NCBI GenBank assembly: GCA_041571575.1
Contig: JBFFTZ010000213.1
Span: forward strand, 1-5,073
Source: CAKZML01 sp041571575
GTDB taxonomy: Bacteria; Pseudomonadota; Gammaproteobacteria; Steroidobacterales; BM003
Direction: 5' to 3'
Length of the DNA: 5,073 nt
Shown: positions 1 to 5,073 of the stretch, piece by piece
How positions within the stretch are numbered: position 1 is the first letter of the stretch
Layout of the letters: each line of letters starts with the position of its first letter
Position numbers and translations under genes: made by a program
Notes under the pieces: generated by a model
Databases searched by the model: none
What the model was told of the DNA's origin: nothing
The model's input: only the letters and a program-made list of their open reading frames with translations

Positions 1-260
1 AGGAAGGCCTGGATAAGCCTGGGAGGAATTTCATCGTGGCGGGCCGGAATGCGCCGCTTTTCGCCGAATTCAGCGATCAGGCGGCCGTCGCGGGTGTAGA
101 CCCTCAAGGGTACTTGCAGCCGAACCTCCCGCAGGCTTTCCACAGCGGGAAGTCCGGGTTCCAGGTAGAAATAGGCGGCGGTTCCGGTGAAAAACCCCAG
201 CAGCCCGAGGGTGACTGCGCTTGCCAGGCCGGTGTAAAGGATCTTCTGGTAAAGCTTCAT
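1..260 (-). CDS. mrcA: Penicillin-binding protein 1A, N-terminal part (partial)
   Basis: Class A penicillin-binding protein (also called ponA), a bifunctional peptidoglycan glycosyltransferase and transpeptidase anchored in the inner membrane and acting in the periplasm. Only the first 86 codons are present; the gene runs off the left edge, so neither catalytic domain is visible. Seen: a short basic cytoplasmic start (MKLYQK), a hydrophobic membrane anchor at about residues 7-32, then the stretch VPLRVYTRDGRLIAEFGEKR at residues 50-69, which is the characteristic PBP1A lead-in to the glycosyltransferase domain, followed by IPARHDEIPPRLIQAF. The ATG at 258-260 puts the anchor right at the N-terminus, as in the family. 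No good Shine-Dalgarno sequence lies upstream of it, which is odd, but no better in-frame start is seen. It is divergent from pilM, the usual gammaproteobacterial order. Identification rests on the N-terminal 86 residues and the neighbourhood. Confidence 0.9.
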   Translation of the reverse strand, partial: MKLYQKILYTGLASAVTLGLLGFFTGTAAYFYLEPGLPAVESLREVRLQVPLRVYTRDGRLIAEFGEKRRIPARHDEIPPRLIQAF

Positions 261-309
261 TGCAGGAGTGTGACCTAGGTTCTTGCTTTTAGGGAACTGA
301 ATTATGCAT

Positions 310-338
310 ATTTAAGTGAGCAGAACATATTTTCCCAA
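310..338 (-). promoter_or_regulatory. Candidate sigma-70 promoter for mrcA
   Basis: Read on the - strand, TTGGGA (complement of 333-338) is followed after exactly 17 bases by TTAAAT (complement of 310-315). Each hexamer matches the sigma-70 consensus at 4 of 6 positions. A second possible -10, CATAAT (complement of 301-306), lies just downstream but lacks a good -35. The site is about 50 bases upstream of the mrcA start, in AT-rich DNA. The call is from pattern alone; weak matches of this quality also occur by chance. Confidence 0.35.
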
Positions 339-374
339 TGAAATCAGGGATTATTTCACGCGAAGGCCAGGGAA

Positions 375-401
375 ATTTGAGGAGCACATACAGCCTCAAA
401 T
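375..401. repeat. Perfect 8-base inverted repeat, possible operator or hairpin
   Basis: ATTTGAGG at 375-382 is the exact reverse complement of CCTCAAAT at 394-401, separated by 11 bases. The dyad lies about 115 bases upstream of mrcA and about 290 bases upstream of pilM. A 19-base centre-to-centre separation of the arms (about two helical turns) would suit a dimeric DNA-binding protein; it could also form a stem-loop if transcribed. No known operator was recognised. Confidence 0.5.
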
Positions 402-408
402 CAAGCGG

Positions 409-430
409 GGCCGCGGCTGAAAAGCCGGCC
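409..430. repeat. GC-rich hairpin with GAAA tetraloop
   Basis: On the + strand, GGCC (409-412) and GGCT (415-418) pair with AGCC (423-426) and GGCC (427-430), enclosing a GAAA loop at 419-422. This gives 8 base pairs with a 2-base bulge (GC, 413-414). As RNA on the + strand the loop would be a GNRA tetraloop. The nearest T-rich stretch (TTTATTTTTA, about 448-457) starts some 17 bases downstream, too far for a classical terminator. Its function is unknown. Confidence 0.45.
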
Positions 431-464
431 TCACTACAAAGACCCTGTTTATTTTTAGCGGGGA

Positions 465-482
465 CACGGATGAATGTCCGTG
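465..482. repeat. 6-base inverted repeat CACGGA/TCCGTG
   Basis: CACGGA at 465-470 and TCCGTG at 477-482 flank a 6-base spacer. An alternative pairing GGACA (462-466) with TGTCC (475-479) overlaps it. It is a short dyad that may be a protein site or may be chance; it is recorded because it sits among several other dyads in the same intergenic region. Confidence 0.3.
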
Positions 483-522
483 GCTCTGTGTAAAGGGATA
501 AGGTATCAGAGTGGATGGAGGG

Positions 523-550
523 CTGGCAGGGCCAGATGTTGCTGATCTGG
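523..550. repeat. Two overlapping dyads next to an A-tract
   Basis: CTGGC (523-527) and GCCAG (531-535) form one dyad with a 3-base spacer. CCAGAT (532-537) and ATCTGG (545-550) form a second with a 7-base spacer. The two share bases 532-535, so they are mutually exclusive as hairpins. An A7 run follows at 554-560, and the perfect palindrome GACCGGTC lies at 563-570. The cluster is 140-170 bases upstream of pilM, a position suitable for an activator or repressor site. No regulator can be named from the sequence. Confidence 0.4.
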
Positions 551-615
551 GCTAAAAAAATCGACCGGTCTTTGCCATAACGTGAGACGAATCACATATA
601 CCGGACTACTTTGAA

Positions 616-624
616 TGATATACA
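616..624 (+). promoter_or_regulatory. Candidate extended -10 promoter for pilM
   Basis: TGATATACA at 616-624 reads as an extended -10 (TG, one base, then TATACA, 4 of 6 to consensus). No good -35 hexamer lies 16-18 bases upstream, which an extended -10 can tolerate. A separate -35-like TTGCCA (5 of 6) is at 572-577, but its best partner, TATACC at 597-602, is 19 bases away. Transcription from the extended -10 would begin near 631 and give a leader of about 60 bases before pilM. The call is tentative. Confidence 0.3.
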
Positions 625-677
625 GTTAGTTGCGTAACCTCAGGTACTGAACTATCTTTGCACTGCAAGCTACCGTT

Positions 678-686
678 AGGGAAGGA
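678..686 (+). promoter_or_regulatory. Ribosome binding site for pilM
   Basis: AGGGAAGGA is a strong Shine-Dalgarno sequence whose AAGGA core ends 6 bases before the GTG at 693. It supports the unusual GTG start codon for pilM. Confidence 0.8.
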
Positions 687-692
687 AAAAAC

Positions 693-1754
693 GTGTTATT
701 CGGCGCAAAAAGTAGGCCCCTACTCGGGCTTGACATAACTACCTCCTCGGTGAAGCTGGTCGAATTGGGAAAAAGCGGTGACCAATACCGCGTCGAGTCT
801 TACTCGGCAGAACCGACTCCAGTTAACGCGGTCAACGAAAAGAATATTGTTGATTCGCAATCCGTAGCAGAGGCTATCCGTCGTGCAGTCAAGCGCGCCG
901 GCACGAAAACCACCGATGTGGCGGTCGCCATTAGTGGCGATGCTGCGATCACCAAGATTATTCAGCTGCCGGCCAGCCTGAGCCCCTCGGACATCGAGGG
1001 TCAGGTGGAGTTGCAGGCTGACCAGTACATTCCCTTCCCCATGGAAGAGGTTCGTCACGACTTTGAAGTGATTGGACCCAATGCCAGGGACGAGGAAATG
1101 CTGGACGTTCTTCTGGTGGCGACCAGAACCGAAAATGTTGAGCAGCGTCAGGCGGCGGTAGAGAGCGCTGGTCTGAAAGGGCGGGTAATAGACGTCGAGT
1201 CCTTCGCCCTCGAAAATGCCTGCCGACTCCTTACCCACCAGATGCCGGACCAAGGCGTCAATGTCACCGTCGCGGTGGTGGATTTTGGCGCGAGCAGCAC
1301 GACATTCAGTGTTTTGCGCAATATGAAAGTTATTTACACCCGGGATTTTGCTTTCGGCGGTCAGCAGCTGACGGAAGAAATCATGCGCACCTACGGGTTG
1401 AGCATGGAAGACGCCGGCAGAGCCAAGAAAGAAGGTGGGCTGCCCAGCAATTACGAGCCGGAAGTTCTTGATCCGTTTATTGATGACATGTGCCAGCAGG
1501 TCAGCAGGTCCTTGCAGTTTTTCCTGGCCGCGGGTGGCGGACGTGAACAACCGGATCAGATCATTGTGTGTGGTGGCTGCGCCAATATTCCCGGTGTTGA
1601 TGAATTGATTGCCAGCCGTGTCGGCATTCCTACCGTGATTGGAGATCCCCTGGGACAGATGAAGATATCTTCCCGGGCGAAATCCCAGGGTGTGAAGAAA
1701 GACGCGACCGCTCTCCTGACGGCCCTAGGCCTGGCATTGAGGAGCTTTGACTGA
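693..1754 (+). CDS. pilM: Type IV pilus assembly protein PilM
   Basis: Cytoplasmic actin-like (FtsA-like) ATP-binding protein of the type IV pilus. It anchors the PilN/PilO/PilP alignment subcomplex at the inner face of the inner membrane by gripping the N-terminal tail of PilN, and links it to the pilus motor. At 353 residues it matches the family's usual length. Seen: the N-terminal phosphate-loop segment LLGLDITTSSVKLVEL (residues 10-25), the second phosphate segment VVDFGASSTTFSVL (195-208) and the adenosine-side segment IIVCGGCANIPG (290-301). No membrane segment is visible, as expected. The start is GTG at 693, placed 6 bases after a strong Shine-Dalgarno sequence and giving the usual N-terminus just ahead of the LGLD motif. 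First gene of the operon; its stop is one base before pilN. The cysteines at 293 and 296 in the adenosine-side loop differ from the A-G-G-T-type wording I recall for Pseudomonas. Confidence 0.96.
   Translation: MLFGAKSRPLLGLDITTSSVKLVELGKSGDQYRVESYSAEPTPVNAVNEKNIVDSQSVAEAIRRAVKRAGTKTTDVAVAISGDAAITKIIQLPASLSPSDIEGQVELQADQYIPFPMEEVRHDFEVIGPNARDEEMLDVLLVATRTENVEQRQAAVESAGLKGRVIDVESFALENACRLLTHQMPDQGVNVTVAVVDFGASSTTFSVLRNMKVIYTRDFAFGGQQLTEEIMRTYGLSMEDAGRAKKEGGLPSNYEPEVLDPFIDDMCQQVSRSLQFFLAAGGGREQPDQIIVCGGCANIPGVDELIASRVGIPTVIGDPLGQMKISSRAKSQGVKKDATALLTALGLALRSFD
1739..1744 (+). promoter_or_regulatory. Ribosome binding site that decides the pilN start
   Basis: GAGGAG lies inside the last codons of pilM. 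It ends 11 bases before the ATG at 1756 but only 2 bases before an in-frame TTG at 1747. The TTG is therefore too close to be used well, and the ATG is the better start. Confidence 0.65.
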
Positions 1755-1755
1755 T

Positions 1756-2325
1756 ATGCCCCGGATTAACCTATTACCCTGGCGTGACGAGCTGCGAAAG
1801 CAGCGGCAAAAAGATTTCCTGATTTCTGCGGGAATAGCTGTTGTGTTCGGAGTCCTGGTGATGTTCTTCACCGGCCAGGTGTTCAGCTCGTTAATTGAAC
1901 ACCAGGGCGCACGTAACGGCATTCTCAAGGCAGAGATTGCCGCCCTTGACCTGCAGATCGCGGAGATTCGAGATCTCGAGGCGAAAAAGGATCGCTTGCT
2001 TGCCCGGATGAATATCATTGAGCAGCTGCAGCGTAGCCGCCCCGAGGCGGTCAAGCTGTTCGACCAGATCGTTCGAACCTTGCCAGAGGGCGTGTACCTG
2101 ACCTCGATCAAACAAGCAGGCAGCAACCTTGAAATAAAGGGACGCGCTGAATCCAGCACCCGGGTTTCAAGCCTGATGCGCAACATCGACGCCTCGGATT
2201 CCCTGCAGAACCCGACACTCCAGGTTGTAGCAGCGAAGGAAGTGGACAACCGGCGGGTAAGCGAATTCACCATCATGGCCCAACAGACGCTTGTTGTGCA
2301 TGATGACGAAGGAGGCGTGCAATGA
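1756..2325 (+). CDS. pilN: Type IV pilus inner-membrane protein PilN
   Basis: Bitopic inner-membrane protein of the pilus alignment subcomplex; its cytoplasmic tail docks into PilM and its periplasmic part pairs with PilO. The 189-residue product begins MPRINLLPWRDELR, carrying the INLLPWR motif that is the PilM-binding signature of the family. A single membrane helix spans about residues 21-43, followed by a coiled coil at about 55-95 and a periplasmic domain of the ferredoxin-like type to the end (SRPEAVKLFDQIVRTLPEGV onward). The ATG at 1756 is preferred over TTG 1747 on Shine-Dalgarno spacing and because family members start only two or three residues before INLLPWR. It begins one base after the pilM stop and overlaps pilO by 4 bases, so it is probably translationally coupled to both. 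Confidence 0.95.
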   Translation: MPRINLLPWRDELRKQRQKDFLISAGIAVVFGVLVMFFTGQVFSSLIEHQGARNGILKAEIAALDLQIAEIRDLEAKKDRLLARMNIIEQLQRSRPEAVKLFDQIVRTLPEGVYLTSIKQAGSNLEIKGRAESSTRVSSLMRNIDASDSLQNPTLQVVAAKEVDNRRVSEFTIMAQQTLVVHDDEGGVQ

Positions 2326-2927
2326 ACGATTTCCTTGAGCAATTGCGTGCCCTGGATGTTAATGACATCGGTCGGTGGCCGGCGGCTTTTCGCTACGGCC
2401 TGATTGGCATTATTTTCCTGGTGGTCGCAATAGGCGGTACCTACCAGTTTGTTTACAAAGATCAGATTCTCGTCCTGGAGAAAGCCCAGCAGGAAGAGGT
2501 CACCTTGATGGCCGGCTTCAAACAGAAGCAGACCAAGGCGGCCAACCTGGAGGCTTACAAGGCGCAGCTTGCGGAGATCGAATCTTCTTTCGGCACCATG
2601 CTTCGCCAGTTACCGGGCAAGACCGAGGTTCCCAGCTTGCTGGTGGATATTTCGCAGACCGGGCTTGCCGCAGGTTTGGAAGAGGAGTTGTTCCAGCCAG
2701 TGGGCGAGATTCGTAAAGAGTTTTACGCGGAATTGCCGATTCGTATTCGCCTGGTCGGCAGCTACCATGACCTGGGCAAGTTTGTGAGCGATATCGCGGG
2801 ACTTCCGCGGATCGTGACCCTGCATGATGCGGAGATCACTAAAGTCTCCGATAGCGAAGATCTGGTACTAAACATTACCGCCAAGACTTATCGCTATCTG
2901 GAAGATGACGAGGAGGCAGGAAGTTGA
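2322..2927 (+). CDS. pilO: Type IV pilus inner-membrane protein PilO
   Basis: Bitopic inner-membrane partner of PilN; the heterodimer forms the periplasmic scaffold that recruits PilP and aligns the motor with the secretin. Its 201 residues are close to the usual size of about 207. Seen: a short cytoplasmic tail with the motif LDVNDIGRWPAAFR (residues 11-24), one membrane helix at about 24-45, a coiled coil at about 50-90, then a periplasmic domain containing RQLPGKTEVPSLLVDISQTG and the later VGSYHDLGKFVSDIAGLPRI, both typical of PilO. The start ATG at 2322 overlaps the pilN stop as ATGA and has AAGGAGG at 2309-2315, 6 bases upstream, one of the best ribosome sites in the window. Its stop overlaps the pilP start by one base. 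Confidence 0.95.
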   Translation: MNDFLEQLRALDVNDIGRWPAAFRYGLIGIIFLVVAIGGTYQFVYKDQILVLEKAQQEEVTLMAGFKQKQTKAANLEAYKAQLAEIESSFGTMLRQLPGKTEVPSLLVDISQTGLAAGLEEELFQPVGEIRKEFYAELPIRIRLVGSYHDLGKFVSDIAGLPRIVTLHDAEITKVSDSEDLVLNITAKTYRYLEDDEEAGS

Positions 2928-3439
2928 TGCGCACTAAATACCTGGCATTTGCCCTGTTGCTCGCCACAGTTGGATTCGCAGGCGGTTGCGGCGGAAATTA
3001 CGATGACCTGAAGGAAGAGATCGAAATCGTCAAGGCGCGTCCTGGCGGACGCATTGATCCTCTTCCGCAGATTCAGCCTCAGGAACGCTTTATTTATGAG
3101 GCAGAAAAATTACGGCCTCCTTTTTCCCCGTACTCGGCAGCCGATGCCTCGGGTAAAGGCGGCGTGCGTCCCGATGCGAACAGGCGCCGGGAGTTCCTTG
3201 AGCGTTATCCGCTGGATACCCTCAGCATGGTGGGAACCATTGAGCGTGGTGGCCAGAGTTACGGCTTGATCAGGGATCCTGACGGCCTGATTCACCAGGT
3301 TCAGACGGGTAATCACCTGGGCCAGAACGATGGCCGCATAGTGACAATTTCGCAGTCAGAGGTAGCTCTGATTGAAATTATTTCGGATGGTATGGGCGGA
3401 TTCCTCGAGCGCCCGGCAGCAGTGGCGCTTTCTGAATAA
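2927..3439 (+). CDS. pilP: Type IV pilus lipoprotein PilP
   Basis: Periplasmic lipoprotein that binds the PilN/PilO dimer through its extended N-terminal part and the periplasmic N0 region of the PilQ secretin through its C-terminal beta-sandwich, bridging inner and outer membranes. 170 residues, normal for the family. Seen: a signal peptide at residues 1-20 with lipobox-like FAGGC, giving Cys21 as lipidation site; a probably unstructured linker containing YDDLKEEIEIVKARPGGRID (25-44) and EAEKLRPPFSP; then the folded domain from about residue 88 containing LERYPLDTLSMVGTI and GLIRDPDGLIHQV. The position -3 Ala in the lipobox is weaker than the usual Leu. ATG at 2927 overlaps the pilO stop (TGATG). 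An in-frame TTG at 2924 would add one residue; AGGAGG at 2911-2916 is 7 bases from TTG and 10 from ATG, while AGGA at 2918-2921 is 5 from ATG, so ATG is preferred but not proven. Confidence 0.94.
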   Translation: MRTKYLAFALLLATVGFAGGCGGNYDDLKEEIEIVKARPGGRIDPLPQIQPQERFIYEAEKLRPPFSPYSAADASGKGGVRPDANRRREFLERYPLDTLSMVGTIERGGQSYGLIRDPDGLIHQVQTGNHLGQNDGRIVTISQSEVALIEIISDGMGGFLERPAAVALSE

Positions 3440-3445
3440 AGCCCC

Positions 3446-3451
3446 AGGGAG
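3446..3451 (+). promoter_or_regulatory. Ribosome binding site that decides the pilQ start
   Basis: AGGGAG lies in the 19-base gap between pilP and pilQ. It ends 7 bases before the ATG at 3459 but only 1 base before the in-frame ATG at 3453. The spacing favours initiation at 3459. Confidence 0.7.
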
Positions 3452-3458
3452 AATGGTA

Positions 3459-5073
3459 ATGATTCGGGAATCTTTGCAAAGCAGTGCAAACGTGATGATC
3501 AAGGCGGCGGGAATGCTGATGCTCCTGTTCTCCTGGTTAAGCGCGCCTGCAGTACTGGCGGCGGACCATTCGTCGAGGCAATTACAGAGCATAGAAGCTC
3601 AGGCTCTGCCGGGTGATGAGGTCGAGCTTGAATTCAAGCTAAGCGGCCCTGCGCCCGAGCCGATGAGCTTCACGATTGACAGTCCTGCCAGAATTTCCAT
3701 GGACCTGTCGGACACCAGTCTTGCCCTGGCATCTCGTCGCACCGATGTTGGCGTTGGCGCCGTGGGAAGTGTCGTGGCAGCCGAGGCCAATGGCCGGACC
3801 CGCGTGGTCGTAAATCTGTCCAGCATGGTGCCTTACGAGACCCGTGTGGTGGGTAGCAGTGTTTTTGTCAGGATAGGCAGCAATGCAAGTGCTGGCTCCC
3901 AAGTGGCGTTCTCCGGTGGTACCCAGGCTTCCCGACCTGCAACCAGCTCACGAGTCGCTACATCAGGACGCGGCATTTCAGATATCGATTTCCGACGTGG
4001 TGAGGACGGTGCTGGACGCCTTCTGATTACCCTGACTGATCCAGGTACCGTGATTGACCTGCGTGAGCAGGGCGACCAGGTCATCGTTGAACTGGCCGAT
4101 ATCAATCTTCCGAAAGAATTAATTCGCAGAATGGACGTAGTGGATTTTGCCACTCCGGTGACCACAGTTGACGCAATTTCCGTGGGCGGTGGCGCACGTC
4201 TGATCATTAATGCCTCTGGTGATTATGAACAGATGGCTTACCAGTCCGATAACCTGTTCTCTGTAGAGATTCGGGAAAAGGCCGCTCAGAAGGAAAGTGC
4301 CGATCCGTTTGGACAGGATAAGACCTACGTTGGTGATCGCCTGACACTGAACTTCCAGGACATCGAAGTGCGTGCCGTACTGCAGCTGCTGGCTGATATG
4401 AGCGGCTTGAACATCGTCGTCAGTGACACCGTCCAGGGCAACGTGACCCTGCGCTTGCAGAATGTTCCCTGGGACCAGGCTCTGGATATCGTCATGCAGA
4501 CCAAGGGCCTGGACATGCGTCGCAACGACAACGTCGTGATTGTCGCCCCGGCTGATGAATTGGCAGCTCGCGAGCGCGCTGCCTTGGAAAACCTTAAGGA
4601 CATGGATGAGCTGGTGCCCCTGAGGTCAGAATTCATCCAGGTGAACTATGCAAAGGCCACCGACATTGCCGAGTTGATTCGCGGTGGTGAGGGTGGTGCC
4701 CTGTTGTCCGAACGCGGAAGCATCGCGGTGGATGAGCGCACCAACACCCTGCTGGCCCAAGATACTTCGGAACGGCTGATGGAAATCCGCCGCCTGGTCG
4801 AGGTGCTGGATATCCCTGTTAAACAGGTACTGATCGAATCGCGCATCGTGATTGTCAGTGATGACTTTTCCCGTGAGCTTGGCGCACAGCTGGGTCTGAC
4901 CCGGTACGAGAGGGATTCCAATAATCGCTTGTGGACCACCTCCGGTTCATCGGCGGCAACCGACACGATGATCGCCAGTGAAATGGATAATCGTGCCAAC
5001 GGCATTTCTAATGGCGCGATTGAAGTCCCGGTGGGGGACTCGCGTTTCGACCGTTACAACGTGAACCTGCCTC
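3459..5073 (+). CDS. pilQ: Type IV pilus secretin PilQ (partial, C-terminus missing)
   Basis: Outer-membrane secretin that forms the gated ring through which the pilus is extruded and retracted. About 538 codons are present; the gene runs off the right edge, and compared with Pseudomonas PilQ (about 714 residues) most of the membrane barrel is absent. Domains seen: signal peptide to about residue 34 (hydrophobic core 16-33, likely cut at VLA/AD); first AMIN peptidoglycan-binding domain at about 45-140; a Ser/Thr-rich linker at 141-172; second AMIN domain at about 173-274; secretin N0 (STN) at about 295-364 (LTLNFQDIEVRAVLQLLADM); N1 at about 392-454 (FIQVNYAKATDIAELI, then AVDERTNTLL); and the start of the secretin core from about 455 (KQVLIESRIVIV). 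ATG 3459 is favoured by Shine-Dalgarno spacing; ATG 3453 would add two residues. The n-region is long, and a further in-frame ATG at 3495 would give a more ordinary signal peptide but has no evident ribosome site. Confidence 0.96.
   Translation, partial: MIRESLQSSANVMIKAAGMLMLLFSWLSAPAVLAADHSSRQLQSIEAQALPGDEVELEFKLSGPAPEPMSFTIDSPARISMDLSDTSLALASRRTDVGVGAVGSVVAAEANGRTRVVVNLSSMVPYETRVVGSSVFVRIGSNASAGSQVAFSGGTQASRPATSSRVATSGRGISDIDFRRGEDGAGRLLITLTDPGTVIDLREQGDQVIVELADINLPKELIRRMDVVDFATPVTTVDAISVGGGARLIINASGDYEQMAYQSDNLFSVEIREKAAQKESADPFGQDKTYVGDRLTLNFQDIEVRAVLQLLADMSGLNIVVSDTVQGNVTLRLQNVPWDQALDIVMQTKGLDMRRNDNVVIVAPADELAARERAALENLKDMDELVPLRSEFIQVNYAKATDIAELIRGGEGGALLSERGSIAVDERTNTLLAQDTSERLMEIRRLVEVLDIPVKQVLIESRIVIVSDDFSRELGAQLGLTRYERDSNNRLWTTSGSSAATDTMIASEMDNRANGISNGAIEVPVGDSRFDRYNVNLP

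Larger units (their letters stand above)
261..692. other. Divergent mrcA-pilM intergenic region
   Basis: This 432-base region separates two divergent genes and should hold both promoters. No convincing gene was found in it on either strand. It contains several short dyads: an 8-base palindrome TATGCATA at 303-310, an 8+8 inverted repeat at 375-401, a GC-rich hairpin at 409-430, a 6+6 dyad at 465-482, overlapping dyads at 523-550, the palindrome GACCGGTC at 563-570 and TTGCA-C-TGCAA at 658-668. An A7 tract lies at 554-560. The ends next to the two genes are AT-rich, while the centre (about 400-550) is more GC-rich. None of the dyads is followed directly by a T-run in either direction, so none looks like a standard intrinsic terminator. 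Confidence 0.75.

Noticed and set aside
36..278. 80-codon + strand open frame across the left end.
   Set aside because: It is antisense to the well-supported mrcA N-terminal coding sequence and resembles no known protein.
409..457. Hairpin followed by a T-rich stretch as an intrinsic terminator.
   Set aside because: The T-rich stretch begins about 17 bases after the stem and is interrupted; no upstream + strand gene needs a terminator there.
338..493. Small + strand open frame of 51 codons starting MKSGIISREGQG within the intergenic region.
   Set aside because: It has no ribosome binding site, runs through the dyads and hairpin at 375-430, and its composition is not protein-like in any recognisable way; chance is the simpler explanation.
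529..543. Sigma-54-like spacing: GG at 529-530, ten bases, then GC at 541-542 within TTGCT.
   Set aside because: The -12 half is good, but the -24 half matches only GG and a few bases (AGGGCC in place of TGGCAC). The pilM operon is not known to me as a sigma-54 target, so this is probably coincidence.
720..1550. Long (276-codon) - strand open frame inside pilM.
   Set aside because: It lies wholly antisense to pilM, whose conserved motifs are clear; the open frame is a by-product of pilM codon use.
1747..1755. TTG at 1747 as the pilN start, overlapping the end of pilM.
   Set aside because: It sits only 2 bases after the GAGGAG ribosome site, and the family N-terminus begins right before INLLPWR, consistent with ATG 1756.
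1725..2342. 205-codon - strand open frame antisense to pilN.
   Set aside because: It has no protein-family features and is opposite a confidently identified gene.

Overview
The window carries the five-gene type IV pilus alignment-subcomplex operon pilM-pilN-pilO-pilP-pilQ on the + strand. Divergent to it, on the - strand, is the 5' end of a class A penicillin-binding protein gene (PBP1A; mrcA/ponA). This arrangement is characteristic of Gammaproteobacteria of the Pseudomonas/Marinobacter type. A GC content that looks like the mid-50s by eye and the protein wording fit a marine gammaproteobacterium such as Marinobacter or a relative, but the genus is an inference. The layout and protein lengths point to an ordinary chromosomal core region; I see no mobile element, CRISPR array, RNA gene or foreign-looking stretch.

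Layout: 1-260 (-) is the first 86 codons of PBP1A, cut by the left edge. 261-692 is a 432-base divergent intergenic region, more AT-rich near both genes, with several short inverted repeats and weak promoter candidates for both directions. 693-1754 is pilM, 1756-2325 pilN, 2322-2927 pilO, 2927-3439 pilP, and 3459-5073 pilQ, cut by the right edge after about 538 codons. Gene joints are very tight (1-base gap, 4-base overlap, 1-base overlap, 19-base gap), and nearly every gene has a clear Shine-Dalgarno sequence. This indicates one translationally coupled transcript.

The products form one trans-envelope machine. PilM is a cytoplasmic actin-like ATP-binding protein that holds the N-terminal tail of PilN. 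PilN and PilO are bitopic inner-membrane proteins that pair through periplasmic coiled coils and ferredoxin-like domains. PilP is a lipoprotein that binds PilN/PilO and the periplasmic part of PilQ. PilQ is the outer-membrane secretin through which the pilus leaves. PBP1A builds the peptidoglycan that this machine must cross, and the divergent pairing is a recurrent gene order.

No previously undescribed system is evident. The parts most worth a second look are the dyad-rich intergenic region, several start-codon choices (pilN, pilP, pilQ), the unusual lipobox of PilP, and the long n-region of the PilQ signal peptide.
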